NCBI GenBank assembly: GCA_964035545.1
Contig: OZ037772.1
Location: 8,666,650-8,730,649 of the forward strand
Origin: Bugula neritina
Lineage: Eukaryota > Bryozoa > Gymnolaemata > Cheilostomatida > Bugulidae
Reading direction: 5' to 3'
DNA: 64,000 bases
Each line of letters opens with the position of its first letter. Positions within the stretch are counted from its first letter, which is position 1. The position numbers and the translations under genes are program-made. Below are positions 14,701 to 24,773 of the stretch, piece after piece. The notes under the pieces were generated by a model. That model was not told where the DNA came from and ran no database searches. It saw nothing but the letters and a program-made list of their open reading frames with translations.

Positions 14701-17700
14701 TAAAAAAACCGGTGGTAAGACACAGCTTTACAACACAGACAAGTAACAGATTTCCTTAAACCTTTCAAAGTTTTAAATTCTGTTTTCAAGTGCTAATTTG
14801 AAAGCAATAAGTGATTACAATAGAATTACAGAATAAACAAAAAATAATATTATATTGCAATAACAATATTTGTTATCATCTAATGTTATAATATAAATAC
14901 TGTTGTAATAACTTCTTAACGATTAATTACCCACATCCTTATTACTGGCCTCTAAACAGTACACTTTTGTTGCTACATTGCCTGAAATTTAGTTTGTGCA
15001 TAGCAATATTTGTTAGTTTAGCAATGTGGTGCTGAAATAAGTCATAATATACTTCAATGAGTAAATTTAAAAGGGAGAAATGATGATTTTCGATGCCTAA
15101 TGATGTCTCCATGAATAGCAGTTGTGCTATCTAATGGCTTAGAATTTCCTGAGTTGCCTGGATGTACACCACATCGGGTCACCAATTTTCTAAAGATAGA
15201 CTGAAAGCCAGTAACAGATGCGTTATTATTCCATCCACCTAAAACAGATATTAAAAAAATGCTTGGGCATCAATTGCCTGTTCACAATTAATGATTGGAT
15301 TATGTTTACCCAGAAAAAATGATGTTTTTTAGAACACAAGCAAAACCTTGCATGCAATTAAGCCAAAAAAGTCATTTAATTAAAAAATGCACAATTGCTT
15401 TGACACCACAGTTTTGGAAATTTTTGAAAATTCATTATCTTTGTCTCTTGGTATTCAAAAGTTAATAAAATATACTTCATATTGCATGCATTTTAACCGC
15501 TAAGCTCATGCAAAAAAATTCACTTTTCAACACAGTTGGTCCAACCGACCATCTTAGTTGCACCTATCAAAGCAAAGTGAAAAACCGAACACCTGAAGGA
15601 AAGAGATAAGAGAGTAAGAGAACAAATAAACATGTTAACATAAGTGGATGCAGACTGGGCTTCATGCATAGCTGTTTAGAGCTATAGCATACCACAGCTC
15701 TAAATGGTCTTGCGAAAATTTATACATTAGCAGATAGTCGAGCGTTTTAGGCACCAACAGTTTCTCCACCAACCCAAATACTGTGTCAATGGCACATACA
15801 AGTCCAGTAATACAAACATGTCTGTAAATAACACAAATAGGGACAGGCGTATATTACATCTGAAATATAAGCAAGAGACACCTGAGTAGATGACACAATA
15901 AAGATATTAGTTCAACACTCAATTATAACTGCATTGCCAAAGTAGCGCTCTACTAGTAGTAGTAGTAGCAGTAGGCTAGTAGTAGTAGTAGTAGGCTAGT
16001 AGTAGTAGTAGTAGCAGTAGGCTAGTAGTAGTAGTAGTAGTAGTAGGCTAGTAGTGGTAGTAGCAGTAGGCTAGTAGTAGTAGTAGTAGCAGTAGGCTAG
16101 TAGTAGTAGTAGGCTAGTAGTAGTAGGCTAGTAGTAGTAGCAGTAGGCTAGTAGTAGTAGTAGTAGTAGTAGGCTAGTAGTAGTAGTAGTAGCAGTAGGC
16201 TAGTAGTAGTAGTAGTAGTAGTAGGCTAGTAGTAGTAGTAGTAGCAGTAGGCTAGTAGTAGCAGTAGGCTAGTAGTAGTAGTAGGCTAGTAGTAGTAGTA
16301 GTAGTAGTAGGCTAGTAGTGGTAGTAGCAGTAGGCTAGTAGTAGTAGTAGTAACAGTAGGCTAGTAGTAGTAGTAGTAGTAGGCTAGTAGTAGTAGTAGC
16401 AGTAGGCTAGTAGTAGTAGTAGGCTAGTAGTGGTAGTAGGCTAGTAGTGGTAGTAGCAGTAGGCTAGTAGTAGTAGTAGCAGGCTAGTACTAGTAGTAGT
16501 AGTAGCAGTAGGCTAGTAGTAGTACTAGTAGTAGTAGTACTAGTAGGCTAGTACTAGTACTAGTAGTAGCAGTAGGCTAGTAGTAGTAGTAGCAGTAGTA
16601 GTAGCCGTAGGCTAGTAGTAGTAGTAGTAGTAGTAGTAGTAGCAGCAGTAGTAGTAGTAGTAGTACTATCATACTGATACTGTAAGTATAACATTAGCCA
16701 TTAGCCTTAGGCTTAGCTATTAGTATTACTACTACTAGTAGTAGTAGTAGAGTACTACTAGTACTAGTACTACTAGTAGGCAGCAGCACCGCTACCACAA
16801 CTATTAAGCCTACTGTTACGCTAGTTCATGTATTACTTTCACTGATTGTTGTAACTAAAGCCATATACTTACTTGTGAAAAGAGATTTTTTTTGTCTTTA
16901 TGTAACTGCTGTACTGGTAGTTGCGGCAACTGTATGCACAACACTGAGACTCAGTGGTCTTGCTTCTTTGACCCTTAGTTTGCTTAGGATACGGAGAATT
17001 CGACATGTTTAACGAAGTAGAGGTGATAGAAAACACAATTAAATAAAAATATAGTCGCTTCAGATATAAAGCAGGACAAAAAACAAAGTTTAAAAGTGAG
17101 ATTCACTCAATCGAAATGATGGACGACCGGCTCTATTTTCTCCCGCTAGAAAAAGAGCATGCTCGGGCTCACAAAGCCAATCGGCAACGAGGTTACATTA
17201 CAAAGTACAATCGTACCCATTCCAGTTAATAATTATTGAGTTCATTGAATGGGACTATGATTCCCTTATTATAGCTCAAAGACCTCGCTATGCTACATGA
17301 AATGCGTCTGGGCGTGATTACTGTTTCTCAATAAGAAAGATCACGCGTTACAGTAGGCAGTTCTTTGTGGCTGCTCCATTATACTTCAATCTCATTCATT
17401 TCTTGTTGCTAACAACTGGCATTGCAGTTTTATTGGAAGAAATGACCAGACATCAGTCGATGACTGTTTTATTTGGCTTTAAGTAATTATTTATTCACGA
17501 TTAAACAGAAAAACTCACTTCAAAGCTAAATATTTATAATGAAAGCCTACGACTACTGTGTTGCTTTCCACTCATTCGCAATCATATGATTAGTAAGAGT
17601 CTGAGTACGGCTAATACTAATACTTAATAGTAATACTAATACTGAGTAATAGTAGCCTAATACTTATACTAATAGTGTCACAAAACTGTAGGTAGCAGTG

Positions 17701-20700
17701 TGACGAGTTCGAAAAGTCTGGTAGTCAGAAGTGTATAGACAAGTAGTATACAGCTTGCTAATCCAGTTGTGAATAAATAGAGTTGTGGGTATAAGTAGAC
17801 TTTATTCCTTTAGTAAGATATGCACAGATGAATTAATAAAAATGAACTCCAAGAATGAACTTATAAAAAAGGAACTGCGAGAATGAACTGCTTTGTAAAC
17901 ACAACTGCCCCAGTATTTATAGTAAACAAAAAACTCTAGAACATTCTCAAGCATTCCAGTATAGAAGATTCTAGTAGGAAACATTCCCCACATGCCAATA
18001 CTATTTATAGAAAATCAAAACAAAACAAAACACTGGAATTTCCATGGTTATTTCGCAATTATTGCGCAATACCTTGTTTACATTGCTGGGCAGTAGTTAA
18101 CATGACTAACCAAAACAGTAACAATGAACAATGACCCATCTCTTTGATTAGTCTAGAATATTTATGAACATTCCTGTATAATCATTAGGAAAAACCCGGT
18201 AAGTCTATTTATAGGTATATGTACACTCAGAATTTGTGACAAATAGTAATACTAATAGTAATACTAATACTAATAGTAATACTAATACACTATAGTGATA
18301 CTGATAGTCTATACTATACAGTGATACTGATAGTAATACTAATACTACTACTACTAGTCATACTTTAACTCATACTCATAGTCATACTGATACTCATACT
18401 CATAGTCACAGTGATAGTCATACTCATACTCTTAGTTATAGTCATACTCATAGTCATAGTGATACCGTAATGTTCGCCATCATCACTATGACTATCATTG
18501 TCATTGCAATTGTCACTTTGTGGTTAACAGTTAAACTTGATATAAATTGAAAATAGATATTGTAAATATATGATTACTCATTAACCATTATGATTATGAT
18601 GATGATAAGTTATTAGCGTCACTAAATGTAATACTAATACTAATAGTATAACTTGTATGAATATCAATATCTATTATTTTCAACTTGAAACGTAGCTCTT
18701 ACTTTGACTTTCAATAACTGAGTTCGAGTTTAGGAAAATTGACTTGTAAGTTAAAGTACTTCACTTACTGATCAATAGCGAATTTAAAATGCTCTTTGAA
18801 GTTTAGCCCTAAAAGCAAGCAAGTGTTGATTGGGTATAAATTTTAGCTTTTGTATAGCATAATTTTAGGTTAAAAGTTAGTATGTCTAGGTTATTTTCTG
18901 GTGACTACCCCATTAAACCCAGTTGAAAAAATCGAGCTTTTTAGTGTAATAAAGTTTTCAACATTAGCTCACACTTATGTACTTTTTATGTTTTCATATT
19001 AATAAATACTAAAGTGACTTCTAAGACAGCATATACTCTTTTGATTGTTTTGCAAATCTGACATCTTTTTTTCCAGTTCTAAGATATCAGCATATTGAAA
19101 ATATAGTAACACATAGTAGCCATAGTTATAGTTACATAGCACATTATGAGTTCTATATAAAAGCTTGATAATCGAAAATAGATACTCTAAACTCTAAAGT
19201 GTTATTAATCTACAATGAAAAATTCTAACTGAAGTTCAGCATAGACATGACTTTATGTATTCTCACAGAAACATAATTGGTTTCATGTTTACTTTCGACG
19301 AAAAGTCTACAAAATGGAATATTTTTGTAGATGGCTCAAACAGATGTGTATATGTTGGCTCAGATTTGGAGTTCACTTTATCGGAGTTGTCTCCCAACCA
19401 AACCGTTACATTTAGACTGAGAGCCTGTGTAACTGGTGATGAGTCACCATACAGTGAGTCTGCATCAGCTACTACTGAAGAAGATGTTCCTCAGCAACCT
19501 TCAAACCTAAGGCTATTAGGAAGAACTGCGACTATCCTAAAGATAGGCTGGGATCCTCCTGAGGATTGCTGTGGGGTTATCAAGGCGTATCATATATATT
19601 TAGGTAATAATATTTTTAGTTTAAATTAACTTCAAGAACTTTAATCTTTCTGGCCAGAAACTGTGACTAAAGTGCATGTCTTGCTACTTGTAAATGTGTA
19701 GGCATACTTGTCTAACTTATCTGAAGAATTCCCATGTTCCATTTTGAACATTTCTAACCAACATAAACTGTAAGGCAAGTAGTTTTATTTTCAATTCTAA
19801 ATTTAAATAAAATTTAAAAATTATTTTAACGTAAAAGTTAAAAATTCATATTTTAAAATTTAATAATGTTTAATTTTAAATGTATAAGTTTTAGAATGTT
19901 TTTGTTTCATTTTGTACTACTTGCCAAAATCTGAGTGAAAGTTTGATGATGGTATGGAACTGTGGTGATAGTTACTACTAGTATTACTATTTACTACTAG
20001 TACTACTATTTACTACTAGTACTACTATTTACTACTAGTACTACTATCTACTACTAGTACTACTATTTACTACTAGTACTACTATTTACTACTAGTACTA
20101 CTATTTACTACTAGTACTACTATTTACTACTAGTACTACTATTTACTACTTAGTAGCACATGTATTCAAATTATCTCTATTCCAGATAATACTCATGTGG
20201 ACCAAACCACGGAGTTGTCTTATATTATTTCTGGCCTCAAAGAGCAGACGACTTACAATGTTGGTATATGTGCTGCAACATGTAAAGGCAAAGGTCCTAA
20301 GGCTAACATAGACTGTGTTACTGCTGATTTAGGTATCCAAAAATTTAATTAAAAAGTTTAGTAAAATATAAAAAAACTTTAAATTTCTTTTAATTTGCAG
20401 CAAACTTTCACAAGGCATTAGCATATAAAATTATATAAATATATGATATTTTGTATATTGGGTTTTGTAAACTTGCCTTAGCCCATGTGAAAGTAATTGA
20501 AAAGCATTTGAACTCTATACTAATGTATAAAATTCTAGTTGATGTATTTAATTGACAATACTTTACTATTGGAATAACTTCTAGTAAACCGGGTCTTTCC
20601 CAAAAGTCTGTGTCACCAAGTCATATAAGTTGCTACATGTAGCTTAAAGTGATACTTTGTTGTCATGTTGCTAGGCGACCACTGCCCTAGTAAGCCCTCG

Positions 20701-23700
20701 CTAAGCATTATGGGTAGAAGTGAGATTAATGTCACATGGAATCCTCCTCAAGTCCCACTGGGGCGGATAACTCGGTATGACGTCTCAAGTAACGGCAAAG
20801 TCTTCTACTCGGGCACTGATCTCCACTGCACTGCTCGACATCTTCAGCCAAATACCGAATACACTTTTGTGGTGAGCAGAAAATATGTATCTGTGATGCT
20901 TTTTTATTTATAATGTTTATTTTATTGAAGAATTAATGCAGTCTAACCCACTATTTGAAACTGGGTCAAATAAAATAAGCAGTTATTGTACAAAGTTACA
21001 GTTTGATCTTATTTTTTGATATGTATACGTTAAGCTTACTCTTTGGTATGTGAGTTAAACTTTTTTTGTTGAGCATGTATTCAGTTTTAATTTTCCATAA
21101 AAGAACGTTGTGTTACCAACTCTGCATTATCTAGAAATGCAGAAGATTCACTGTCACCTCAGACTTTGTGTTTTATAGGTCACAGTCATTACTAATGAAG
21201 GTCCCTTAGATAGCAAGCCAGCCAAAAAGAGAACTGCCAAAGATGAATGTAAGTGTTGTTTGTTGAAATATTAAATTAACCAGCTAGCTGTCTCTACGCC
21301 TCATTGAGCTCTAGTCTCTACTATATGGTAATCATTACATTTTGTAAGCCTATGGCCACACGGTGCGTATTTTCGCATGCGAAAATTGAAATCACAAGTA
21401 GCAAAGGTGTCCACTGTATGCGTTGAGAAAACATTCGCACTTGTCGCTCAGCATTCTCAACGCAAGTGCGAATCGTCTCTGTCGTCGTCACCTAATTGGC
21501 TGATAGTTATTTTAGTGCTACATTCCAGGAAATTGCGTTTTATTGAAAGCAAGTGCGATTTAAAAATGAAAGCTTTATTTATCACGCATCACTGACGCTA
21601 CAGTGGACACCTTTGCTAGTTGTGATTTCAATTTTCGCATGCGAAAATACGCACCGTGTGGCCCTAGGCTAACTATACTATACTGTGATTCGATATGTAT
21701 GATAGTTTATTATTACTTTTATTACTAGATCTGGGTATTTTTGTAAAGTAATTAGTAGAACTTTTGGAAAGTTGTAGTTGTATTATCTATGACCAAGTTG
21801 AGTAATTAAGGGATCAACTTTGCATTGAGCTCTACCACCTCACTCATGTGGTAGTGATATAAAGTGTCAGTACAGCAGAGATAATTCATTCTTGTAACAC
21901 TTCTGCTGCAGTTGTGCCAAAGAAAAACTCCCACATGTTTAGAGTTACCATCCCTGTGAGAAAACGCTGATGGAAGAGATTTTTAAATCAGGCTATGGGC
22001 TTATTAAGATGAGACACAGGAGCAATTATGACTGGATGCTCTTCCTAACATCACCAATGGCCTTTACTGGGGTTCGAACCCATGACTTTGGGTTTACTAG
22101 ACCAAACTCTCTAACCTCTAGACCACGGCTGCTTTATTTCCTATTTATAGTTGAATAATATTTGATTCAGACGACTGTCAGAGACTCCCGCTCTACGTTC
22201 CTCCTCAGAAGAAGGACGACAGCAGAAATGACCTTGACACGGCCCCGCAGAGTTCATACAAAAAGAGGAGGAAAAAGTTACCTTTGAACAGCCGGGATAA
22301 GCCCGCCTCTAACACTAAGCTGAGAGTCACCAAGGTAGGTGATGGAGCTGAAAACTTCTGTGTTTCTAAACTGAAATGTATCTAAACTATTAACGTAGCT
22401 GGAAGCATTGGTTACAGTATTAATGAGTAAATATATCAAATCGAAAGTATATCTTTAAATGCTACAATGTTTCACATGTATCACAGATTAATATAATAGT
22501 CTTGTATGGTGTCATTGAGAGTTATAGTAATATTTCACTAGTCATGTTATTCTATTGTAGAAACTCTCTCTCACTAATGACCTGGTCACTGATGCTTCCA
22601 AACTTGTTGGATCAGGTTAGGATAACTTCTGTGTGTTGCATACTTGAGATTAAGCATTTTCAGTATATTATTTATTGCCGCAGTTCAAATGTTTAAGTTC
22701 TGAGTTTCAGGTTTGAAATAAAATTGATGAGTTTTCTTTTTTCTCCTAATGGTGAGGCCTGAGATTTAGAGTTTATGTTGTAATATTGTTGCAGGTTCCC
22801 CAACCGTCCCGACCTCTGACAGTTCTCTTTCTTCTGAATCCCAGTCTACTGTCAACCAGCTCTCATCTACTGACTATCAGTCAACTAGACTTAGGACCAG
22901 CTCTCTCAACTCCTCAACTCCTTTTAATACCAAACCTCCATCTCATATCAAGACTTTCTGCGGGACCTCTACTAAACCTGCCAAAGAATCTTTCTACTAT
23001 CCGCACAGCTCTGATGAATGCATATTCAAGACCTCCAGCAATAAAGAGTTGATAGCAGCGTTTCTTACCAATCAGTCCGTCAACTCCGTTTCTAGTCGTA
23101 ACAATCCTCTCCGCCACAACCGTAGCTCTGTACCCGATGAGTCAGACAAGCTGACCCGCACGCTGTCTAATCTGAGCATGGTGAACATTGAACCTGCGCT
23201 GCCGGCCAGTCTGCAGCAGCACCGGTCATCTACGTTCGTCGCTCAGAGAAGGGCTGGCATCAACTCATTAAGGAATCAGTATACTACAGTCAGTAAACCT
23301 GCCTTCTCTCTGGAAATCATTCTAGTTGCAATTTGTATTAGCTTTATTTAACACTGTACTGTTTTAGTTAGTTTGAGAAATACTAGATTCTGTGCTCTTT
23401 CCTTAATGAAGCTAATACGATCTCATATACATTATATGCCTATAACCTACTGCCATTATGAAAATCGTGAATGGATTTTAAATTAAAACCCTGACTCTAG
23501 CTAGCCATTGATTTTTGGATATATTAATCTTTCAGTTAAATGATTTTAATTACAAATAAAGAAAATAACATGTGACAATGGTTGCTAAGGCAATAGATGC
23601 TGCATGGGCCCACATGTTATTTTCTTTATATTTCAGCATTTTAAAGTTATCAATGTTTATTGTTTCAGGTGACTCATGGCAATGGCGCCTCCTTCACCAT

Positions 23701-23791
23701 GGAGCTTCCTTCTGGTAGAATCTCTCAACAATCTTCTCAATCCGGACCTTTCTCCACTGGCAATTTGCCAGCCAGCAGTGTCAAGCCGTGA
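5726..23791 (+). CDS. Armadillo-repeat / fibronectin type III protein (copy A, full length)
   Basis: Fifteen exons were assembled by phase: 5726-5925, 7304-7505, 8127-8343, 8437-8544, 9020-9203, 9557-9680, 9880-10024, about 19298-19603, 20186-20332, 20675-20871, 21179-21248, 22171-22334, 22561-22615, 22795-23288 and 23669-23791 (TGA). The sum is 2,736 nt, about 911 aa. Residues 1-340 are ARM/HEAT-like helical repeats (VAGNAAYIIGTIAE, MNAAGTIGTLAES, SNAALVLARL, KNACFAISCLASS). Three FN3 domains follow (VHVTWSEV, ILKIGWDPP, INVTWNPPQ), then a Lys-rich segment (KKRRKK) and a Ser/Thr/Asn-rich tail. No signal peptide is seen, so an intracellular scaffold role is inferred. The start at ATG 5726 is the first in-frame Met, but an upstream exon cannot be excluded. 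The exon-8 acceptor is problematic (see findings). If the donor GTCAGT at 23289 is not used, the frame stops at 23349-23351. I do not recognise a named orthologue. Confidence 0.7.
5975..6135 (+). repeat. dispersed repeat R1, copy 2
   Basis: A direct copy of the repeat at 5,486 (TACAGTAACGGAGAAA, CCTGTGTTCTAGATTAG). The first ARM exon is thus bracketed by two copies in the same orientation. Confidence 0.6.
8810..8995. repeat. short imperfect tandem repeat in an ARM-gene intron
   Basis: Degenerate units of the type GATAATGAGTCACCTTGAAGTT recur about every 30 bp (TGATAGTGAGTCACC, TTGATAATGACTTT, GTGATAATGAGTCACC, TTGATAATGAATCAAC). No coding potential is seen. Confidence 0.5.
10025..10318 (+). 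repeat. G-rich minisatellite starting at an exon donor
   Basis: Imperfect units of about 40-55 bp on the theme GAGGGTGAGTAG..GGCAGGTGTCAG begin at the GTGAGT donor of exon 7 and include a run of 13 G. The unit repeats the splice-donor-like GGGTGAGT several times. Confidence 0.65.
10963..12796 (-). CDS. Small single-pass membrane or secreted protein nested in the ARM/FN3 intron
   Basis: Three minus-strand exons fit in phase. Exon 1 is 12713-12796 (ATG at 12796, donor GTAAAG, phase 0), exon 2 is 12248-12336 (GCAG acceptor, donor GTACGT, phase 2) and exon 3 is 10963-11134 (TTTTAG acceptor, stop TAG). The product is 114 aa. Residues 1-18 are a hydrophobic signal-like start (MELTLLALTLLTMSPMAA). 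Residues 35-57 form a second hydrophobic segment (VRDIFITVAIIVIYLGLC). The remaining 57 residues are mixed polar with three Cys. I do not recognise the family. Phase agreement at both introns and canonical sites support it; the lack of homology is the main doubt. It lies antisense inside the 9 kb ARM/FN3 intron. Confidence 0.5.
13200..13625. repeat. ATTAGT/TAC-type simple repeat tract
   Basis: Interrupted runs of ATTAGTATT, ACTATTAGT and related hexamers, followed by GTAAGACTAAGT units. Degenerate microsatellite; no gene seen between 12.85 and 15.05 kb. Confidence 0.6.
15054..17006 (-). pseudogene. P-element/THAP9-like transposase, internally deleted relic
   Basis: Three minus-strand segments survive. 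At 16873-17006 an ATG exon encodes the start of a THAP zinc finger (QCCAYSCRNYQ, 44 codons, donor GTAAGT). At 15662-15821 (acceptor ACAG) a segment reads KTLDYLLMYKFSQDHLEL, the signature of P-element/THAP9 transposases. At 15054-15238 (acceptor TTTTAG) it reads GGWNNNASVTGFQSIFRKL and ends in TGA; this matches the RGG(W/F)NNNPT motif that follows in the family. The central catalytic part is missing, and its place is mostly taken by a TAG satellite. Phases between segments 2 and 3 do not join cleanly and segment 2 reaches a stop. The element is inactive as seen, and terminal inverted repeats were not located. The family call rests on motif memory. Confidence 0.65.
15952..16668. repeat. (TAG)n satellite with GGC interruptions
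   Basis: About 700 bp of TAG trinucleotides are broken at intervals by CAGTAGGC or GGC, giving variable higher-order units such as (TAG)n-CAG-TAG-GC. It lies inside the P-element-like relic. Related TAC/TAG tracts continue to about 16,780. Confidence 0.9.
17010..17670. other. Non-coding stretch upstream of the transposase relic
   Basis: This is mixed-composition sequence less AT-rich than its surroundings. It could hold the 5' terminal part of the P-like element, but I found no terminal inverted repeat or exon. It ends in a short AATACTAATACT simple repeat. Confidence 0.35.
17676..18241. mobile_element. Probable solo LTR of a retrotransposon
   Basis: A 566 bp segment starts TGTCACAAA and ends TTTGTGACA, a perfect 9 bp terminal inversion in the TG..CA form typical of LTRs. 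It is flanked on both sides by AATAG, a 5 bp candidate target-site duplication. An AATAAA lies inside, at about 17,773. No internal retroelement genes adjoin it. The flanks are a simple repeat containing AATAG many times, so the duplication alone is weak evidence. Confidence 0.6.
18242..18480. repeat. AATACTAATAGT / CATACTCATAGT simple repeat
   Basis: This continues the microsatellite into which the LTR-like element inserted, shifting to TCATACTCATAGTCA hexamer-type units. No coding signal. Confidence 0.75.
19976..20152. repeat. 20-bp minisatellite TACTACTAGTACTACTATTT
   Basis: About nine tandem copies of a 20 bp unit lie just before the exon at 20186. The left edge of the 11 kb duplicated block falls in this repeat; copy B starts in the related TAC tract ending near 32,005. 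Confidence 0.85.
21348..21669. mobile_element. PIF/Harbinger-like MITE (copy in duplicate A intron)
   Basis: A 322 bp element has long terminal inverted repeats starting GCCTATGGCCACAC and ending GTGTGGCCCTAGGC. It includes the palindrome TTTTCGCATGCGAAAA at both ends. TAA flanks it on each side (21345-21347, 21670-21672). The corresponding intron in copy B reads straight through the site with a single TAA, i.e. an empty site. A 3 bp TWA duplication is the hallmark of PIF/Harbinger elements. Confidence 0.8.
21938..22133 (-). repeat. tRNA-derived SINE
   Basis: A well-preserved copy. Its reverse complement starts with a tRNA-like head (GCAGCCGTGGTCTAGAGGTT), carries the B box GGGTTCGAACCCC, then the core GCCATTGGTGATGTTAGGAA. 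It is shared with duplicate B at 33290-33484, so insertion predates the duplication. Confidence 0.85.
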
Positions 23792-23911
23792 CACATCCTA
23801 TTCTCGAGTGAGTGACAAGAATGAACAGGTTGTTGTAGTGTCAAGATTTCCCCAAGGAAATTGAAAACTGAAGCGCTCAAAGATTATTTATTTTTGGTCT
23901 AGATTTTAGAG

Positions 23912-24130
23912 CAGGGGTGGGCAACTGGGAGGCCCCAGGGCCACCTATGACCTTTTGCCTGTTTTTAGTGGGTCTTTTAATGCTTAAGATAAGTAAAATC
24001 TGTTATATGCATTGGTTTGATGACAAATTACTTAATTATAATAAAATTTAATATCTGTACAATCATGTAGCCATTCATTTTGGCTGACTTCTGAACTTGG
24101 CCCATATGTGAAAGAAGTTGTCCACCCCTG
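23912..24130. mobile_element. hAT-type MITE (duplicate A)
   Basis: A 219 bp element has terminal inverted repeats CAGGGGTGGGCAAC and GTTGTCCACCCCTG. The flanking octamers TTTTAGAG and CTCTAGAG match at 6 of 8 positions, fitting a decayed 8 bp hAT target duplication. Orthologous to 35290-35508. It lies just past the ARM/FN3 stop, in the 3' region between converging genes. Confidence 0.8.
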
Positions 24131-24773
24131 CTCTAGAGTTTTCTTTGTCAATGTTACTGTAGCTGATGATGGCTACTTGGTGAACAGAATTGTCTTCTTT
24201 TGATAAAATTATTTGTATTGTAGAATCGGCATTTGTCAAAGATATGAAACAACATTGCTCAATACAGGATACTTAGAACTTCGTTAAAGGAATGGAAGCC
24301 TACACTATATCTTTAATGATTCAAACTCTACCAGTTGTTGCTATCTCAATCTATAAAATATATTGGATGTTTTAGCATTGATATTGTCATGTTGTTAGTT
24401 AATATCAACTTAAAATAAATTATCCTATTTCCATGCATATATGTAAATAACCTTGCCATTTAATGGAGTAAAATAGAGATATATGTGTTAGTAATTTTCT
24501 GTTGAATATAAGAGCAATTTTGTAAAAATAGGACTTTAACAAAGCTTAATAAAACAGCAATGTATGACTAGAGAATAGTGGCTGTGGCTATTTGTTTATG
24601 GCTGGCAAATAAAGAGCTTTTGAAAACATTTTAATCAATAATCTACTTAACTTCAATCAGTAAATTAATTTCTAAAGTGTTGGCAGCCAGTAAAAAATAA
24701 GACAGCAGTGGCTGCCAGAAAAGTTTGTCCCATTTTTGTCTATAGGCCGCATTAAAAATAATCAAAATTTAAT

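Noticed and set aside
15952-16790. CRISPR-like array of repeats and spacers
   Set aside because: Spacing is irregular and units are trinucleotides; this is a eukaryotic satellite.
21970-22158. 62-aa ORF repeated at 33322-33510
   Set aside because: Lies wholly within the SINE, in reverse orientation, inside an intron.
22914-23117. 67-aa minus-strand ORF (and 34290-34496)
   Set aside because: Antisense to the Ser-rich exon of the ARM/FN3 gene; no splice or start evidence.
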